Positions 7,255 to 13,231 of a stretch of DNA of 14,318 bases are shown here, piece by piece. The number at the start of each line of letters is the position of its first letter. The stretch's first letter is position 1. The notes below the pieces were generated by a model that searched no databases, had not been told where the DNA came from, and was given only the letters and a program-made list of their open reading frames with translations. Source of the DNA: Rhodococcus sp. (in: high G+C Gram-positive bacteria) (lineage in GTDB: Bacteria > Actinomycetota > Actinomycetes > Mycobacteriales > Mycobacteriaceae). Both the position numbers and the translations under genes were made by a program. The stretch covers positions 1-14,318 of the forward strand of contig JAAYXN010000432.1 of the NCBI GenBank assembly GCA_012515885.1, read 5' to 3'.

Positions 7255-7828
7255 ACGATGTTGATTGCTTGACGTTTGACAACTGCTCAGGGACGTACGG
7301 GAGGATCACGTCAAGAATGCGTTCCGCTTCCGTGCACGCCTGTTCAATCGTCGTGAAGTTGCGATCGGGCTGCGTGGTGTTCTTTGCGTAGTTCACGGTG
7401 AACTGGAAGACCGCGGGGTCCACGTCGACGGTGACGAGGCATTCGAGGCCTGAGTGGTCGGCGAAGTAGACATCTCGACCGTCGACGGTGGTGCGCTTGT
7501 ACTCAGTTAGACGTGAGTCATCCAAAACACTCTGGAACGACATTCCCCTGGCGGAGAAAACAGTGCTATATCCCGGGGACTCTCGGTTGTTGTTGGCTGT
7601 AGCGCATTCATGCGAAACCCATGGGTGTTCGCGGTCGGTACGGGTCCAGCCACCAGGTATGAATCCGAGTCCCTCGATGACATCAATTGGTAGATCGTCA
7701 CAGGGGTGGAAGGTGATAGCTACCGCTTCAGTAGTGGTAGGACCGGGTGCGGGCCCGCCTGTACCTCCACAAGCGGTGAGTGCCGCCGCACAGGCTGCGG
7801 CGGCACTCACGATTGCTTGACGTTTCAC
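7235..7828 (-). CDS. DUF3558-type lipoprotein, downstream copy (B), with extended tail
   Basis: A 197-residue lipoprotein with a signal peptide and a good lipobox, LTAC (Cys20). The mature part has four more Cys (43, 75, 130, 165) in FHPCDD, SHEC, LECLV and EQACTEA, as in DUF3558 lipoproteins of mycolic actinobacteria; function unknown. It is about 85% identical to the upstream copy over 147 residues (22 differences counted by eye). Their signal peptides differ. Start is GTG, overlapping the upstream stop as GTGA. The last 14 residues, after PYVPEQL, are not found in copy A. They arise because the ancestral TGA stop is TCA here, so translation runs through an old junction into the isomerase gene end. 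Local GC looks lower than in the flanks. Confidence 0.82.
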   Translation of the reverse strand: MKRQAIVSAAAACAAALTACGGTGGPAPGPTTTEAVAITFHPCDDLPIDVIEGLGFIPGGWTRTDREHPWVSHECATANNNRESPGYSTVFSARGMSFQSVLDDSRLTEYKRTTVDGRDVYFADHSGLECLVTVDVDPAVFQFTVNYAKNTTQPDRNFTTIEQACTEAERILDVILPYVPEQLSNVKQSTSFSASPH

Positions 7829-8308
7829 AACTGCTCAGGGACGTACGGGAGGATCGCGTCCAGAATGCGTTCCGCTTCCGTGCACGCCTGTTCAATTGTG
7901 GTGAAGTTACGGTCGGGACGCGTAGTAGTCGACGCGTAGGTTACGGAGAACTGGAACACTGCGGGATCGGCATCCACAGTAACGAGGCATTCCAGGCCGT
8001 CGTGGTCGGCGAAGTAGACGTCGCGGCCACCAACATTCGCACGTTTGTACTCTGTCAGACGCGAGTCGTCGAGAACGCCTTGAAAAGAGAATCCCGTCGC
8101 AGCGAACACAGTGCTGTATCCCGGAGACTCTCGGTTGTTGTTAGCTGTGGAGCATTCGTGGGAAACCACTGGGTGTTCACGATCGGTACGCGTCCACACC
8201 CGCGGAGAGTATCCGAGCCCCTCAATGACGTCTTTGGGGAGGTCATCGCATGGATGAAAGGTGATCGCTATTGGTTGAGTAGTGGTAGGAGCAGGTGCGG
8301 GCCCGCCC
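7263..8308. repeat. Tandem duplication, two units of about 498 bp with 548-bp period
   Basis: Bases 7263-7760 and 7811-8308 align without gaps at an offset of 548. The repeat covers the mature part of both DUF3558 genes and, at its left end, an 18-base stretch derived from the start of a following gene. Similarity stops sharply at 7262/7263 versus 7810/7811, which marks the recombination breakpoint. Confidence 0.88.
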
Positions 8309-8391
8309 GAACTCCCGGTGCAGGCTGCAGCGCTGGCAATTACAAAGAGCGCTGCTGTTCCAATGCAGAGGGTGCTCCTAGACTTTGTCAT
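7825..8391 (-). CDS. DUF3558-type lipoprotein, upstream copy (A)
   Basis: A 188-residue lipoprotein. The signal peptide has a hydrophobic core at about 8-20 and ends SAAAC, with Cys24 as lipidation site; Ala at -3 makes the lipobox weaker than in copy B. A Pro/Thr-rich spacer (30-40) precedes the DUF3558-like domain, with Cys48, 80, 135 and 170, probably two disulfides. The ATG overlaps the stop of the preceding gene (ATGA), and its own stop overlaps the next start (GTGA), so the whole minus-strand set is translationally coupled. The link to a YxxxE protein and a divergent EspG gene suggests that it works outside the membrane with type VII secreted proteins; that is inference. Confidence 0.83.
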   Translation of the reverse strand: MTKSRSTLCIGTAALFVIASAAACTGSSGGPAPAPTTTQPIAITFHPCDDLPKDVIEGLGYSPRVWTRTDREHPVVSHECSTANNNRESPGYSTVFAATGFSFQGVLDDSRLTEYKRANVGGRDVYFADHDGLECLVTVDADPAVFQFSVTYASTTTRPDRNFTTIEQACTEAERILDAILPYVPEQL

Positions 8392-8738
8392 ACATCCTGC
8401 CCGGTGAAAGTTCCAGTGTTCTGCTGCTCGGTGCCGAGATAGTTGTCCAACTCGGATTGGAGGTTATCCCGGTAGGCTTCCATCCAGGTGGCACACGCCT
8501 CAAGGAAGCCAACCGCCGAGCTTTCCACGGCAATTTGCCCACCGCCCCGCGCCTTGTCCTTGAATTTGTTGACTACCTGCCGTGCGGTCTCGATGTCGTC
8601 TTCGCCAATCCCGAGGGTCTCCACGTAGAGTTCGCGATTGGCTCGACCAACATAGTCGCGAAGGTCCTCAATGTAGGCGTCGGCCTGGCTGATCGCTGCC
8701 CGCATCCGCTCTTCATTGAGTGAGAAGTTTTCGGTCAT
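8388..8738 (-). CDS. Small helical protein, candidate type VII secretion substrate
   Basis: A 116-residue protein without signal peptide or membrane helix. It is predicted to be mostly helical, with two long helices (about 6-40 and 70-104) and a charged middle part. Trp85 lies in the second helix (ATWMEAY), and Y100-L-G-T-E104 gives a YxxxE motif near the helix end, followed by a short polar tail. A helical pair with a C-terminal YxxxD/E is the known general type VII secretion signal, although a strict WXG turn is missing (RGGGQ stands near the turn). I do not recognise a named family. It is coupled to the leader ORF upstream (TGA overlapping ATG at 8735-8738) and to lipoprotein A downstream (ATGA). 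Confidence 0.75.
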   Translation of the reverse strand: MTENFSLNEERMRAAISQADAYIEDLRDYVGRANRELYVETLGIGEDDIETARQVVNKFKDKARGGGQIAVESSAVGFLEACATWMEAYRDNLQSELDNYLGTEQQNTGTFTGQDV

Positions 8739-8785
8739 GCCGCCACCCCGTTCTGCATCGCTGCCATCGCATCGTTTGTATTCAT
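8735..8785 (-). CDS. Putative 16-residue leader peptide ORF
   Basis: ATG at 8785 opens a 16-codon ORF (MNTNDAMAAMQNGVAA) whose TGA overlaps the ATG of the next gene. It has the best ribosome site of the region, GGGGAGG, 6 bases upstream (complement of 8792-8798). The next gene has only a weak site, so ribosomes probably enter here and re-start. It may be a leader peptide that couples translation, or the stub of a lost gene. No known peptide is recognised. Confidence 0.5.
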   Translation of the reverse strand: MNTNDAMAAMQNGVAA

Positions 8786-9067
8786 GTCTGACCTCCCCAT
8801 CAGTGCGGCACCCAACGTGGCGTGTACCGCTCCGTGGCCTTCGGTAGCGGCTCCTCGCGTTCTGCCTCGCAGAGCCCGCTGCCGATAGCGGACTCTATCA
8901 GCCCCGCAACAACAAGGCAGGAGCCAGCATCGCGAGTAGGTATGAGCGCAACGCGCAAGGGGTGCCGTGCGCAACCACGGTGTCCTGGGGTAAGTTTCGG
9001 ACACAAATTCGTTCAACGCGGCGGGGGCTCGGGGCCCGTGCGCATCACACTCTTGGGGGCAGACGCC
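8786..9067. promoter_or_regulatory. Divergent promoter region of the ESX-associated module
   Basis: No gene is supported in these 282 bases; an open frame continues upstream of 9068, but its translation is not protein-like. For the minus arm, a TAGAGT -10 candidate lies at 8897-8892, inside an inverted repeat GATAG-N6-CTATC (8884-8899). For the plus arm, TAAGTT (8991-8996) is a -10 candidate, preceded by another inverted repeat CCGTG-N6-CACGG (8965-8980). Both could be operator sites. The -35 elements are unclear. Confidence 0.3.
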
Positions 9068-10201
9068 ATGACCGGTAACGAACCGAAGTACGTCAACATG
9101 TGCGAGTACTTCAGCGGCGACAGCATGAGCTTCGAGCGACTCGTTGAGATCTCGGAGAAGATGAACACCTCCACAGCCAGCACCTTGGAGCAGGGGTGGA
9201 ACAAGCTCGGGAGTGATTTCGCCAAGCGGACCGAGGAGTTCGATGCCGAATTCACCAAGACGCTTGACGAAGCCTGGACTGGCTCGGGTGCACAGGCAGC
9301 GAAGAGTTCTTTCCGTGAGTACGTGAAATCCACCGAGGACTCCGAGTCGAAATTTAAGGGCGTTTCCGGTGCGCTTGCAGACATTGTTGCGGCCGTAAAG
9401 GCTGTGACCAACACCGGCAGCGGTATCCCCGAGTACATCTCCAAGGGCGGTGTCTACAACACCCTTACGCCTTGGGATACCGATACCGAAGACGAATACC
9501 ACCGACGTCATGGACAGGCGCTTACAGCCATATCCCTGTACACCGCTAACTTGGGATCGGCAGAAACCCCCGTCCCGCAGTTCCCGAAGCTGGAAACCAA
9601 GATGGACACCGGCAACCCCAACACCCCGGGTGGCCCCGGCGGCACCAACCCGGGCGGCCCTGGCGGTGGAAACCCCTCGACCGGGAACCCCAACACTGGT
9701 GATCCGAAATTGGGGGAAGACCCCAACAAGACCGGCGACCCGAAGAACCCCGGCAACCCCAACCCCGATGCGCCCTCGCTGGGTGATAAGACCCCGGGCT
9801 CACCCACCACCGGCATACCGGGAGCGCCCCAGCTTGGCGATCCCGCAGGAACCAGTGCGATGGCCGCGGGCGGCCCGGCCGGTGGCGGAGCAGGCATGGG
9901 TGGCGGCGGAGGTGGTCTCGGCGGCGGTGCCGGTGCAGGTGGTGGCCTCGGTGCCGCGCCCGGCGCAGGTATCGCAGGTGGCGCCGCTGGTGGTGCAGGC
10001 CTTGCCGGAGGCGCAGCTGGTGGCGCGGCAGCAGGCCGCGGTATGGGCATGGGCGGCGGCATGATGGGCGGCGGCGCCGGTGGCCGCGGCGGCGACAAGG
10101 ACAAAGAGCACAAGACTGCCGACTACCTCGTGACCCTCGAGAACGGCAACGAACTGATCGGCAAAATGCCACCCATGGCACCGCCGGTGATCGGGGCATA
10201 A
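9068..10201 (+). CDS. EspB/PPE-like Gly-rich protein, candidate type VII secretion substrate
   Basis: 377 residues in three parts. Residues 1-175 are helical, with a WXG turn at W70-T-G in the stretch EAWTGSGAQAAKSSF, resembling the helical bundle of PPE/EspB-type ESX substrates. Residues 180-260 are a Pro/Asn/Gly/Asp-rich linker (repeated GNPNT, GDPK, GGPGG). Residues 265-342 are almost only Gly, Ala and Met. A conserved-looking tail follows: DYLVTLENGNELIGKMPP, then APPVIGA. A closing APPVIG motif is familiar from PPE-type proteins of Rhodococcus and Nocardia (recalled). The ATG at 9068 is chosen since upstream codons encode a non-conserved Ser/Arg-rich stretch; its ribosome site is poor (GGGGG at 9054-9058). 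A gene for an EspG chaperone, the usual PPE partner, starts 4 bases after its stop. Confidence 0.78.
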   Translation: MTGNEPKYVNMCEYFSGDSMSFERLVEISEKMNTSTASTLEQGWNKLGSDFAKRTEEFDAEFTKTLDEAWTGSGAQAAKSSFREYVKSTEDSESKFKGVSGALADIVAAVKAVTNTGSGIPEYISKGGVYNTLTPWDTDTEDEYHRRHGQALTAISLYTANLGSAETPVPQFPKLETKMDTGNPNTPGGPGGTNPGGPGGGNPSTGNPNTGDPKLGEDPNKTGDPKNPGNPNPDAPSLGDKTPGSPTTGIPGAPQLGDPAGTSAMAAGGPAGGGAGMGGGGGGLGGGAGAGGGLGAAPGAGIAGGAAGGAGLAGGAAGGAAAGRGMGMGGGMMGGGAGGRGGDKDKEHKTADYLVTLENGNELIGKMPPMAPPVIGA

Positions 10202-10205
10202 ATCA

Positions 10206-10961
10206 ATGCGTAACTGGCAAATCAGCGCACCCCAATTCGCAGCCCTCTACAGCTCGCATCAGGTGGAGCTGCTGCCCTACCCGTTCGATATCGTGCTGCC
10301 CTACGAGTACGTGGAACTCAACGACAAGTTCTTCGAGGAAGTCCGGGTCGCCTTCAACCGGCCTCAGTTTGACCACCTCAGGAGCGCCGTCAAAGTGCTC
10401 GCCGAGCCGGAGATCTACGTCCAAGTTTCCGGCATCAACGCACAGGGCGAGAAAATCCGGGTCATCGCCGCGCAGGTACAGCACCTCGTCGCGATCGCCG
10501 TGCAGCTCCCGGGCCCGTCACCAATGAAGGGTGGCGACGTCATCATCGCCTACAGCGAAGCGGGCAAACTGGGCACGCAAATTGTTGGGGTGCTTCCGGC
10601 CAATGCCAGTGGCACAAAGGAATTCGCGTCCCGGCAAGAAAGCACTCAGGAACAGGAATACGACTACTCCGCGAGCATCTTCACGACGGTGACGGCCACC
10701 GCCACCCGTCCGCGCCTCGAAGACGTGGTCAGCCAGATCGTGGGTCAGGGACTGGTGGAGGTTCACAGCGGCCCCCGCCACGATCGAAACGGGTCGCACT
10801 ACAAGACCAAATGGATCGACATCGCTGCCGACGGCCGCTACGTCCTCGGACCGAAGAACTTCGACAACGCGGTGCCGTGTGATCCTGCTGGGCTAATCAA
10901 GCGTGTCGACGCGATGGTGCTCAAGACACTGCAGGACGTCCGCAACCCCGATCGGTACTGA
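10206..10961 (+). CDS. EspG-family ESX secretion chaperone
   Basis: A 251-residue cytosolic protein with the features of the EspG family. These are N-terminal Trp (W4) with IS.PQFAALY, the LPYPFDI stretch, an alternating strand/helix pattern with no membrane segment, and a closing part DGRYVLGP...PCDPAGLIKRVDAML-like helix. EspG proteins bind the helical tip of PPE partners and keep them soluble until export. The gene starts 4 bases after the EspB/PPE-like gene, so the pair is very likely a substrate with its own chaperone. There are no ecc or mycP genes here, so the secretion machine must be elsewhere. The stop codon sits inside an 18-base tandem repeat. Confidence 0.85.
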   Translation: MRNWQISAPQFAALYSSHQVELLPYPFDIVLPYEYVELNDKFFEEVRVAFNRPQFDHLRSAVKVLAEPEIYVQVSGINAQGEKIRVIAAQVQHLVAIAVQLPGPSPMKGGDVIIAYSEAGKLGTQIVGVLPANASGTKEFASRQESTQEQEYDYSASIFTTVTATATRPRLEDVVSQIVGQGLVEVHSGPRHDRNGSHYKTKWIDIAADGRYVLGPKNFDNAVPCDPAGLIKRVDAMVLKTLQDVRNPDRY

Positions 10962-10979
10962 AACCCCGATCGGTACTGA
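10944..10979 (+). repeat. Perfect 18-bp tandem repeat at the espG stop codon
   Basis: AACCCCGATCGGTACTGA occurs twice in a row (10944-10961, 10962-10979). The unit is six codons, so the gene end reads NPDRY-stop-NPDRY-stop in one frame. It looks like a slippage duplication fixed without changing the protein. Confidence 0.95.
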
Positions 10980-11011
10980 CCGTCACACGTAGCGTCCGGA
11001 AGCGGTGCAGG

Positions 11012-11017
11012 TAGCGT
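11012..11017 (+). promoter_or_regulatory. -10 element of the thioesterase-like gene (leaderless)
   Basis: TAGCGT (TANNNT) ends 7 bases before the ATG at 11025. No close ribosome site is present. This indicates that the gene has its own promoter, separate from espG. Confidence 0.45.
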
Positions 11018-11024
11018 TTAATCC

Positions 11025-11885
11025 ATGCCTGCACCACTTTCGGACGCGCCGTTCCGTGAATTTACCGCTCTGACCAGCACGGGAGAGGGAACCTACTCCG
11101 CGTCGATCGACCCGATTTGGACGATCGGCCCCAAGGTTCACGGCGGCTCCATGATGTCGCTGGTTGCCGCTGCTGGCCGCCGCGCACTTTTTGACACCGC
11201 CACCGAAGACCGCCCCGTCGCGGACTCCGTGCAGCCGCTCGCGGTCGCCGCCAACTACCTCTCCGCTCCGGACCCGGGCGAGGTGTCGCTGACCGCCATC
11301 ATTCGTAAACGTGGCAAGCAGGCGTCGTTCGTCGACGTAGAACTCAGCCAAGACGGGCGCACCGCCGTCCGCGCCGCCGTCACCCTCGGTACCCCAGATG
11401 ACGCAGAACCGGAGTACACGGTCCCCAGCTCCGTCGCAGAACTTCCCGTGTCGCCGCCAGAGAACGCACTGCGGATCGAAGGCGAACACCCCATGGCCAA
11501 AATCGTCAACGTGGCCCGCGGATGCGAAATCTGGATCGACCCGGACAGTGCGCCGTTCCTCACCGGCAAGACGGGGGAGCCGCAAGTACGGATGTGGGTG
11601 CGACCCCGCCCCGGCGACGAACAAGACGTCGATACCGCGGCACTGTTCGCAATCATGACCGGCGATATCAGCGCGCCCGTGACCGTCAACCGCGGCAAAT
11701 TCGGGTGGGCCCCGACAGTCCAGCTCACCACCTACCTGCGTCGCCAACCTGCCCCGGGATGGTTGAGGGTGATGGCCAGCTCCACCGTCCTCGGTGCAAC
11801 ATGGTTCGAAGAAGACCACACGGTGCTCGACTCGACCGGAGCCGTGGTGGTGCAGAGCCGACAGCTCGCGATGATTCCGCGGTAG
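11025..11885 (+). CDS. Double hot-dog thioesterase-superfamily protein, Rv0499-like
   Basis: A 286-residue cytoplasmic protein of the acyl-CoA thioesterase/TesB-like superfamily. The first hot-dog has VHGGSMMSLVAAAGRRAL (its central helix), then paired strands with PLAVAANYLSAPDPGEV and KRGKQASFVDVELSQDGR. The second hot-dog shows FGWAPTVQLTTYLRR, the strand GWLRVMASSTVLG and the end AVVVQSRQLAMIP. Substrate and activity are unknown; many such proteins lack a proven catalytic acid. The ATG at 11025 is the first start and fits the leaderless promoter. It has the position of Rv0499, between the Rv0498-like gene and proC, now separated from the former by the accessory module. Confidence 0.8.
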   Translation: MPAPLSDAPFREFTALTSTGEGTYSASIDPIWTIGPKVHGGSMMSLVAAAGRRALFDTATEDRPVADSVQPLAVAANYLSAPDPGEVSLTAIIRKRGKQASFVDVELSQDGRTAVRAAVTLGTPDDAEPEYTVPSSVAELPVSPPENALRIEGEHPMAKIVNVARGCEIWIDPDSAPFLTGKTGEPQVRMWVRPRPGDEQDVDTAALFAIMTGDISAPVTVNRGKFGWAPTVQLTTYLRRQPAPGWLRVMASSTVLGATWFEEDHTVLDSTGAVVVQSRQLAMIPR

Positions 11886-11906
11886 GTACCTGGCCGCTGG
11901 TTCGCG

Positions 11907-11954
11907 CACGGCGGCGGGCCGCCCTTTACACACGGCGGCGGGCCGCCCTTTACA
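11907..11954 (+). repeat. Two perfect 24-bp tandem repeats with hairpins before proC
   Basis: The 24-base unit (11907-11930, repeated 11931-11954) contains GGCGGCGGGCCGCC, able to form a five-pair stem GGCGG/CCGCC around CGGG, followed by CTTTACA. The two hairpins lie between the thioesterase stop and proC. They may act as weak terminators, attenuators or RNA ends; the T stretch is short (CTTT). Confidence 0.8.
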
Positions 11955-11988
11955 CACAGCATGGCCCCGCCGTGGCAGGCTTGTGGGT

Positions 11989-12804
11989 ATGACAAGAATT
12001 GCGGTTATTGGTGGCGGCCGGATCGGTGAAGCGTTGATTTCCGGGTTGCTGCGGTCCGGTCACGCGGTCAAGGACATTGTTGTTTCGGAGCATTTCCCGG
12101 CGCGCGCCAAGGAACTGTCTGACAAGTACAAGATTCTTGCGACGGGTATCGGCGACGCGGTGGAGGGCGCCGATGTCATTGTTATCGCCGTCAAGCCGGG
12201 TGATGTGGAGTCGGTGACTGTCGAGATCGACAAGGTTGATGGCGCCACTGAGCAGGAGCAGATCCTGGTGTCGCTGGCTGCTGGTGTCACCACTGCGTTC
12301 TATGAGAAGCGGCTGCCTGCCGGGTTCCCGGTAGTGCGGGTCATGCCTAATACTCCGATGCTGGTGGGGCACGGCATGAGCGTCCTCGCGCCCGGTCGTC
12401 ACGCCAATGACGATCATCTGAAAGTGGTCCGCGACATCCTGGGCGCTGTCGGCGAAACGGCGACGGTCAAGGAAGACCTGATTGACGCGGTCACGGCCGT
12501 GTCAGGTTCGGGCCCCGCCTACATTTTCCTTGTCGCCGAAGCGATGGTCGATGCCGCCGTAAGCATGGGTTTGCCGCGACCCACCGCAACACAGCTGGTC
12601 AACCAGACCATTTCCGGTGCCGCAGCAATGCTGCACGACTCGGGCGAGAGCGCGACAGAACTGCGCGGCGGAGTCTCCTCACCCGGCGGGACGACGGCGG
12701 CAGCCATCCGCCAACTGGAGTCGTTCGGACTACGTCGAGCGTTCTATGAGGGCCTCGATGCCGCGAAAACCCGATCAGAAGAGCTCGCCGCAGGTCTCGA
12801 ATAA
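11989..12804 (+). CDS. proC: Pyrroline-5-carboxylate reductase ProC
   Basis: Last step of proline synthesis: reduces 1-pyrroline-5-carboxylate with NAD(P)H in the cytoplasm. The 271-residue length is standard. The Rossmann loop is GGGRIGEA (8-15), followed by AVKP (67-70) and MPNTP (119-123). The dimer domain carries SGSGPAYIF (172-180), LVNQTISGAAAML and the family signature RGGVSSPGGTTAAAI (226-240). The ATG at 11989 places the first strand directly at residue 3; an in-frame GTG at 11983 would add two residues. The ribosome site is weak. All key residues are present. Confidence 0.96.
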   Translation: MTRIAVIGGGRIGEALISGLLRSGHAVKDIVVSEHFPARAKELSDKYKILATGIGDAVEGADVIVIAVKPGDVESVTVEIDKVDGATEQEQILVSLAAGVTTAFYEKRLPAGFPVVRVMPNTPMLVGHGMSVLAPGRHANDDHLKVVRDILGAVGETATVKEDLIDAVTAVSGSGPAYIFLVAEAMVDAAVSMGLPRPTATQLVNQTISGAAAMLHDSGESATELRGGVSSPGGTTAAAIRQLESFGLRRAFYEGLDAAKTRSEELAAGLE

Positions 12805-12829
12805 GCATCGATGCTTTCGCTAGGAAAGC
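12803..12829 (+). other. Palindrome and overlapping hairpin after proC
   Basis: AAGCATCGATGCTT (12803-12816) is a perfect 14-base palindrome that includes the end of the proC stop. It overlaps a hairpin GCTTTC-gctag-GAAAGC (12813-12829), so the two structures exclude each other. No T stretch follows. It could mark the proC transcript end, but that is unproven. Confidence 0.35.
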
Positions 12830-12916
12830 TTCATACGCTGCGGAAGTAAGACAACAGGTGTGCATCGGGTGAATTCCGGATTCCCACACCCGTCGCAGTT
12901 TCCCCATCCGCCCCGC

Positions 12917-12986
12917 TAAGCTCGGGTAAGCACGTTCGTGTCTGTTCCGCCGGAGGGGAAGCCGGCGGCGCGGGGCGTGCCGGAGG
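12917..12986 (+). promoter_or_regulatory. Presumed promoter and structured leader of the HTH gene
   Basis: TAAGCT (12917-12922) is a TANNNT -10 candidate, giving a leader of about 65 bases. The leader contains a seven-pair hairpin CCGCCGG/CCGGCGG (12947-12953 with 12962-12968), whose loop is AGGGGAAG. A second hairpin GGCGCG/CGTGCC (12967-12981) ends just before the ribosome site GGAGG (12982-12986). The two stems share two bases and could compete. Confidence 0.35.
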
Positions 12987-12994
12987 TAAGTGTT

Positions 12995-13231
12995 ATGACA
13001 TCTGCACAGAGGCCGTCGAAGGGCACATCCTCCGACGGGCAAACCGGCCTAGCTGGTACGCAATTTCTCACCGTCGCCGAAGTCGCAGCGCTGATGAGAG
13101 TGTCGAAGATGACGGTGTACCGCCTGGTACACGGTGGCGAGCTGCCCGCTGTCCGGGTAGGTCGCTCGTTTCGGGTACACGCGAAAGCAGTGCACGACTA
13201 CTTGGAGACGTCCTATTTCGACGCGGGCTAA
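12995..13231 (+). CDS. Small excisionase/BldC-like helix-turn-helix protein, Rv0500A-like
   Basis: A 78-residue DNA-binding protein. Residues 1-20 are polar and flexible. The MerR/excisionase-like winged helix follows: FLTVAEVAALMRVSKMTVYRLVHGGELPAVRVGRSFRVHAKAVHDYL (core helix-turn-helix about 26-45, wing about 50-60). It resembles BldC and the small HTH protein that follows proC in mycobacteria (Rv0500A). ATG at 12995 has GGAGG 8 bases upstream; a longer in-frame GTG start at 12938 would add 19 residues with no conserved features. It is a likely transcription regulator with unknown targets. An inverted repeat spans its stop codon. Confidence 0.88.
   Translation: MTSAQRPSKGTSSDGQTGLAGTQFLTVAEVAALMRVSKMTVYRLVHGGELPAVRVGRSFRVHAKAVHDYLETSYFDAG

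Noticed and set aside
8822..9067. N-terminal extension of the EspB/PPE-like gene from an ATG at 8822
   Set aside because: The added 82 residues are Ser/Arg/Gly-rich with no fold, cover both promoter candidates, and have no ribosome site; the protein-like part begins at 9068.
8786..9511. Long minus-strand open frame ending in the 16-residue leader
   Set aside because: Upstream of 8785 it is antisense to the EspB/PPE-like gene and its composition is not protein-like; only the last 16 codons have their own ribosome site.
9600..10090. Possible DNA repeat array or CRISPR in the Gly-rich region
   Set aside because: The repeats are degenerate codon-level repeats of Gly, Asn and Pro in one frame, without regular spacers.
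9508..10113. Minus-strand Pro-rich open frame
   Set aside because: It is the mirror of the Gly-rich coding region; polyproline there is the expected antisense of GGC/GGT codons.
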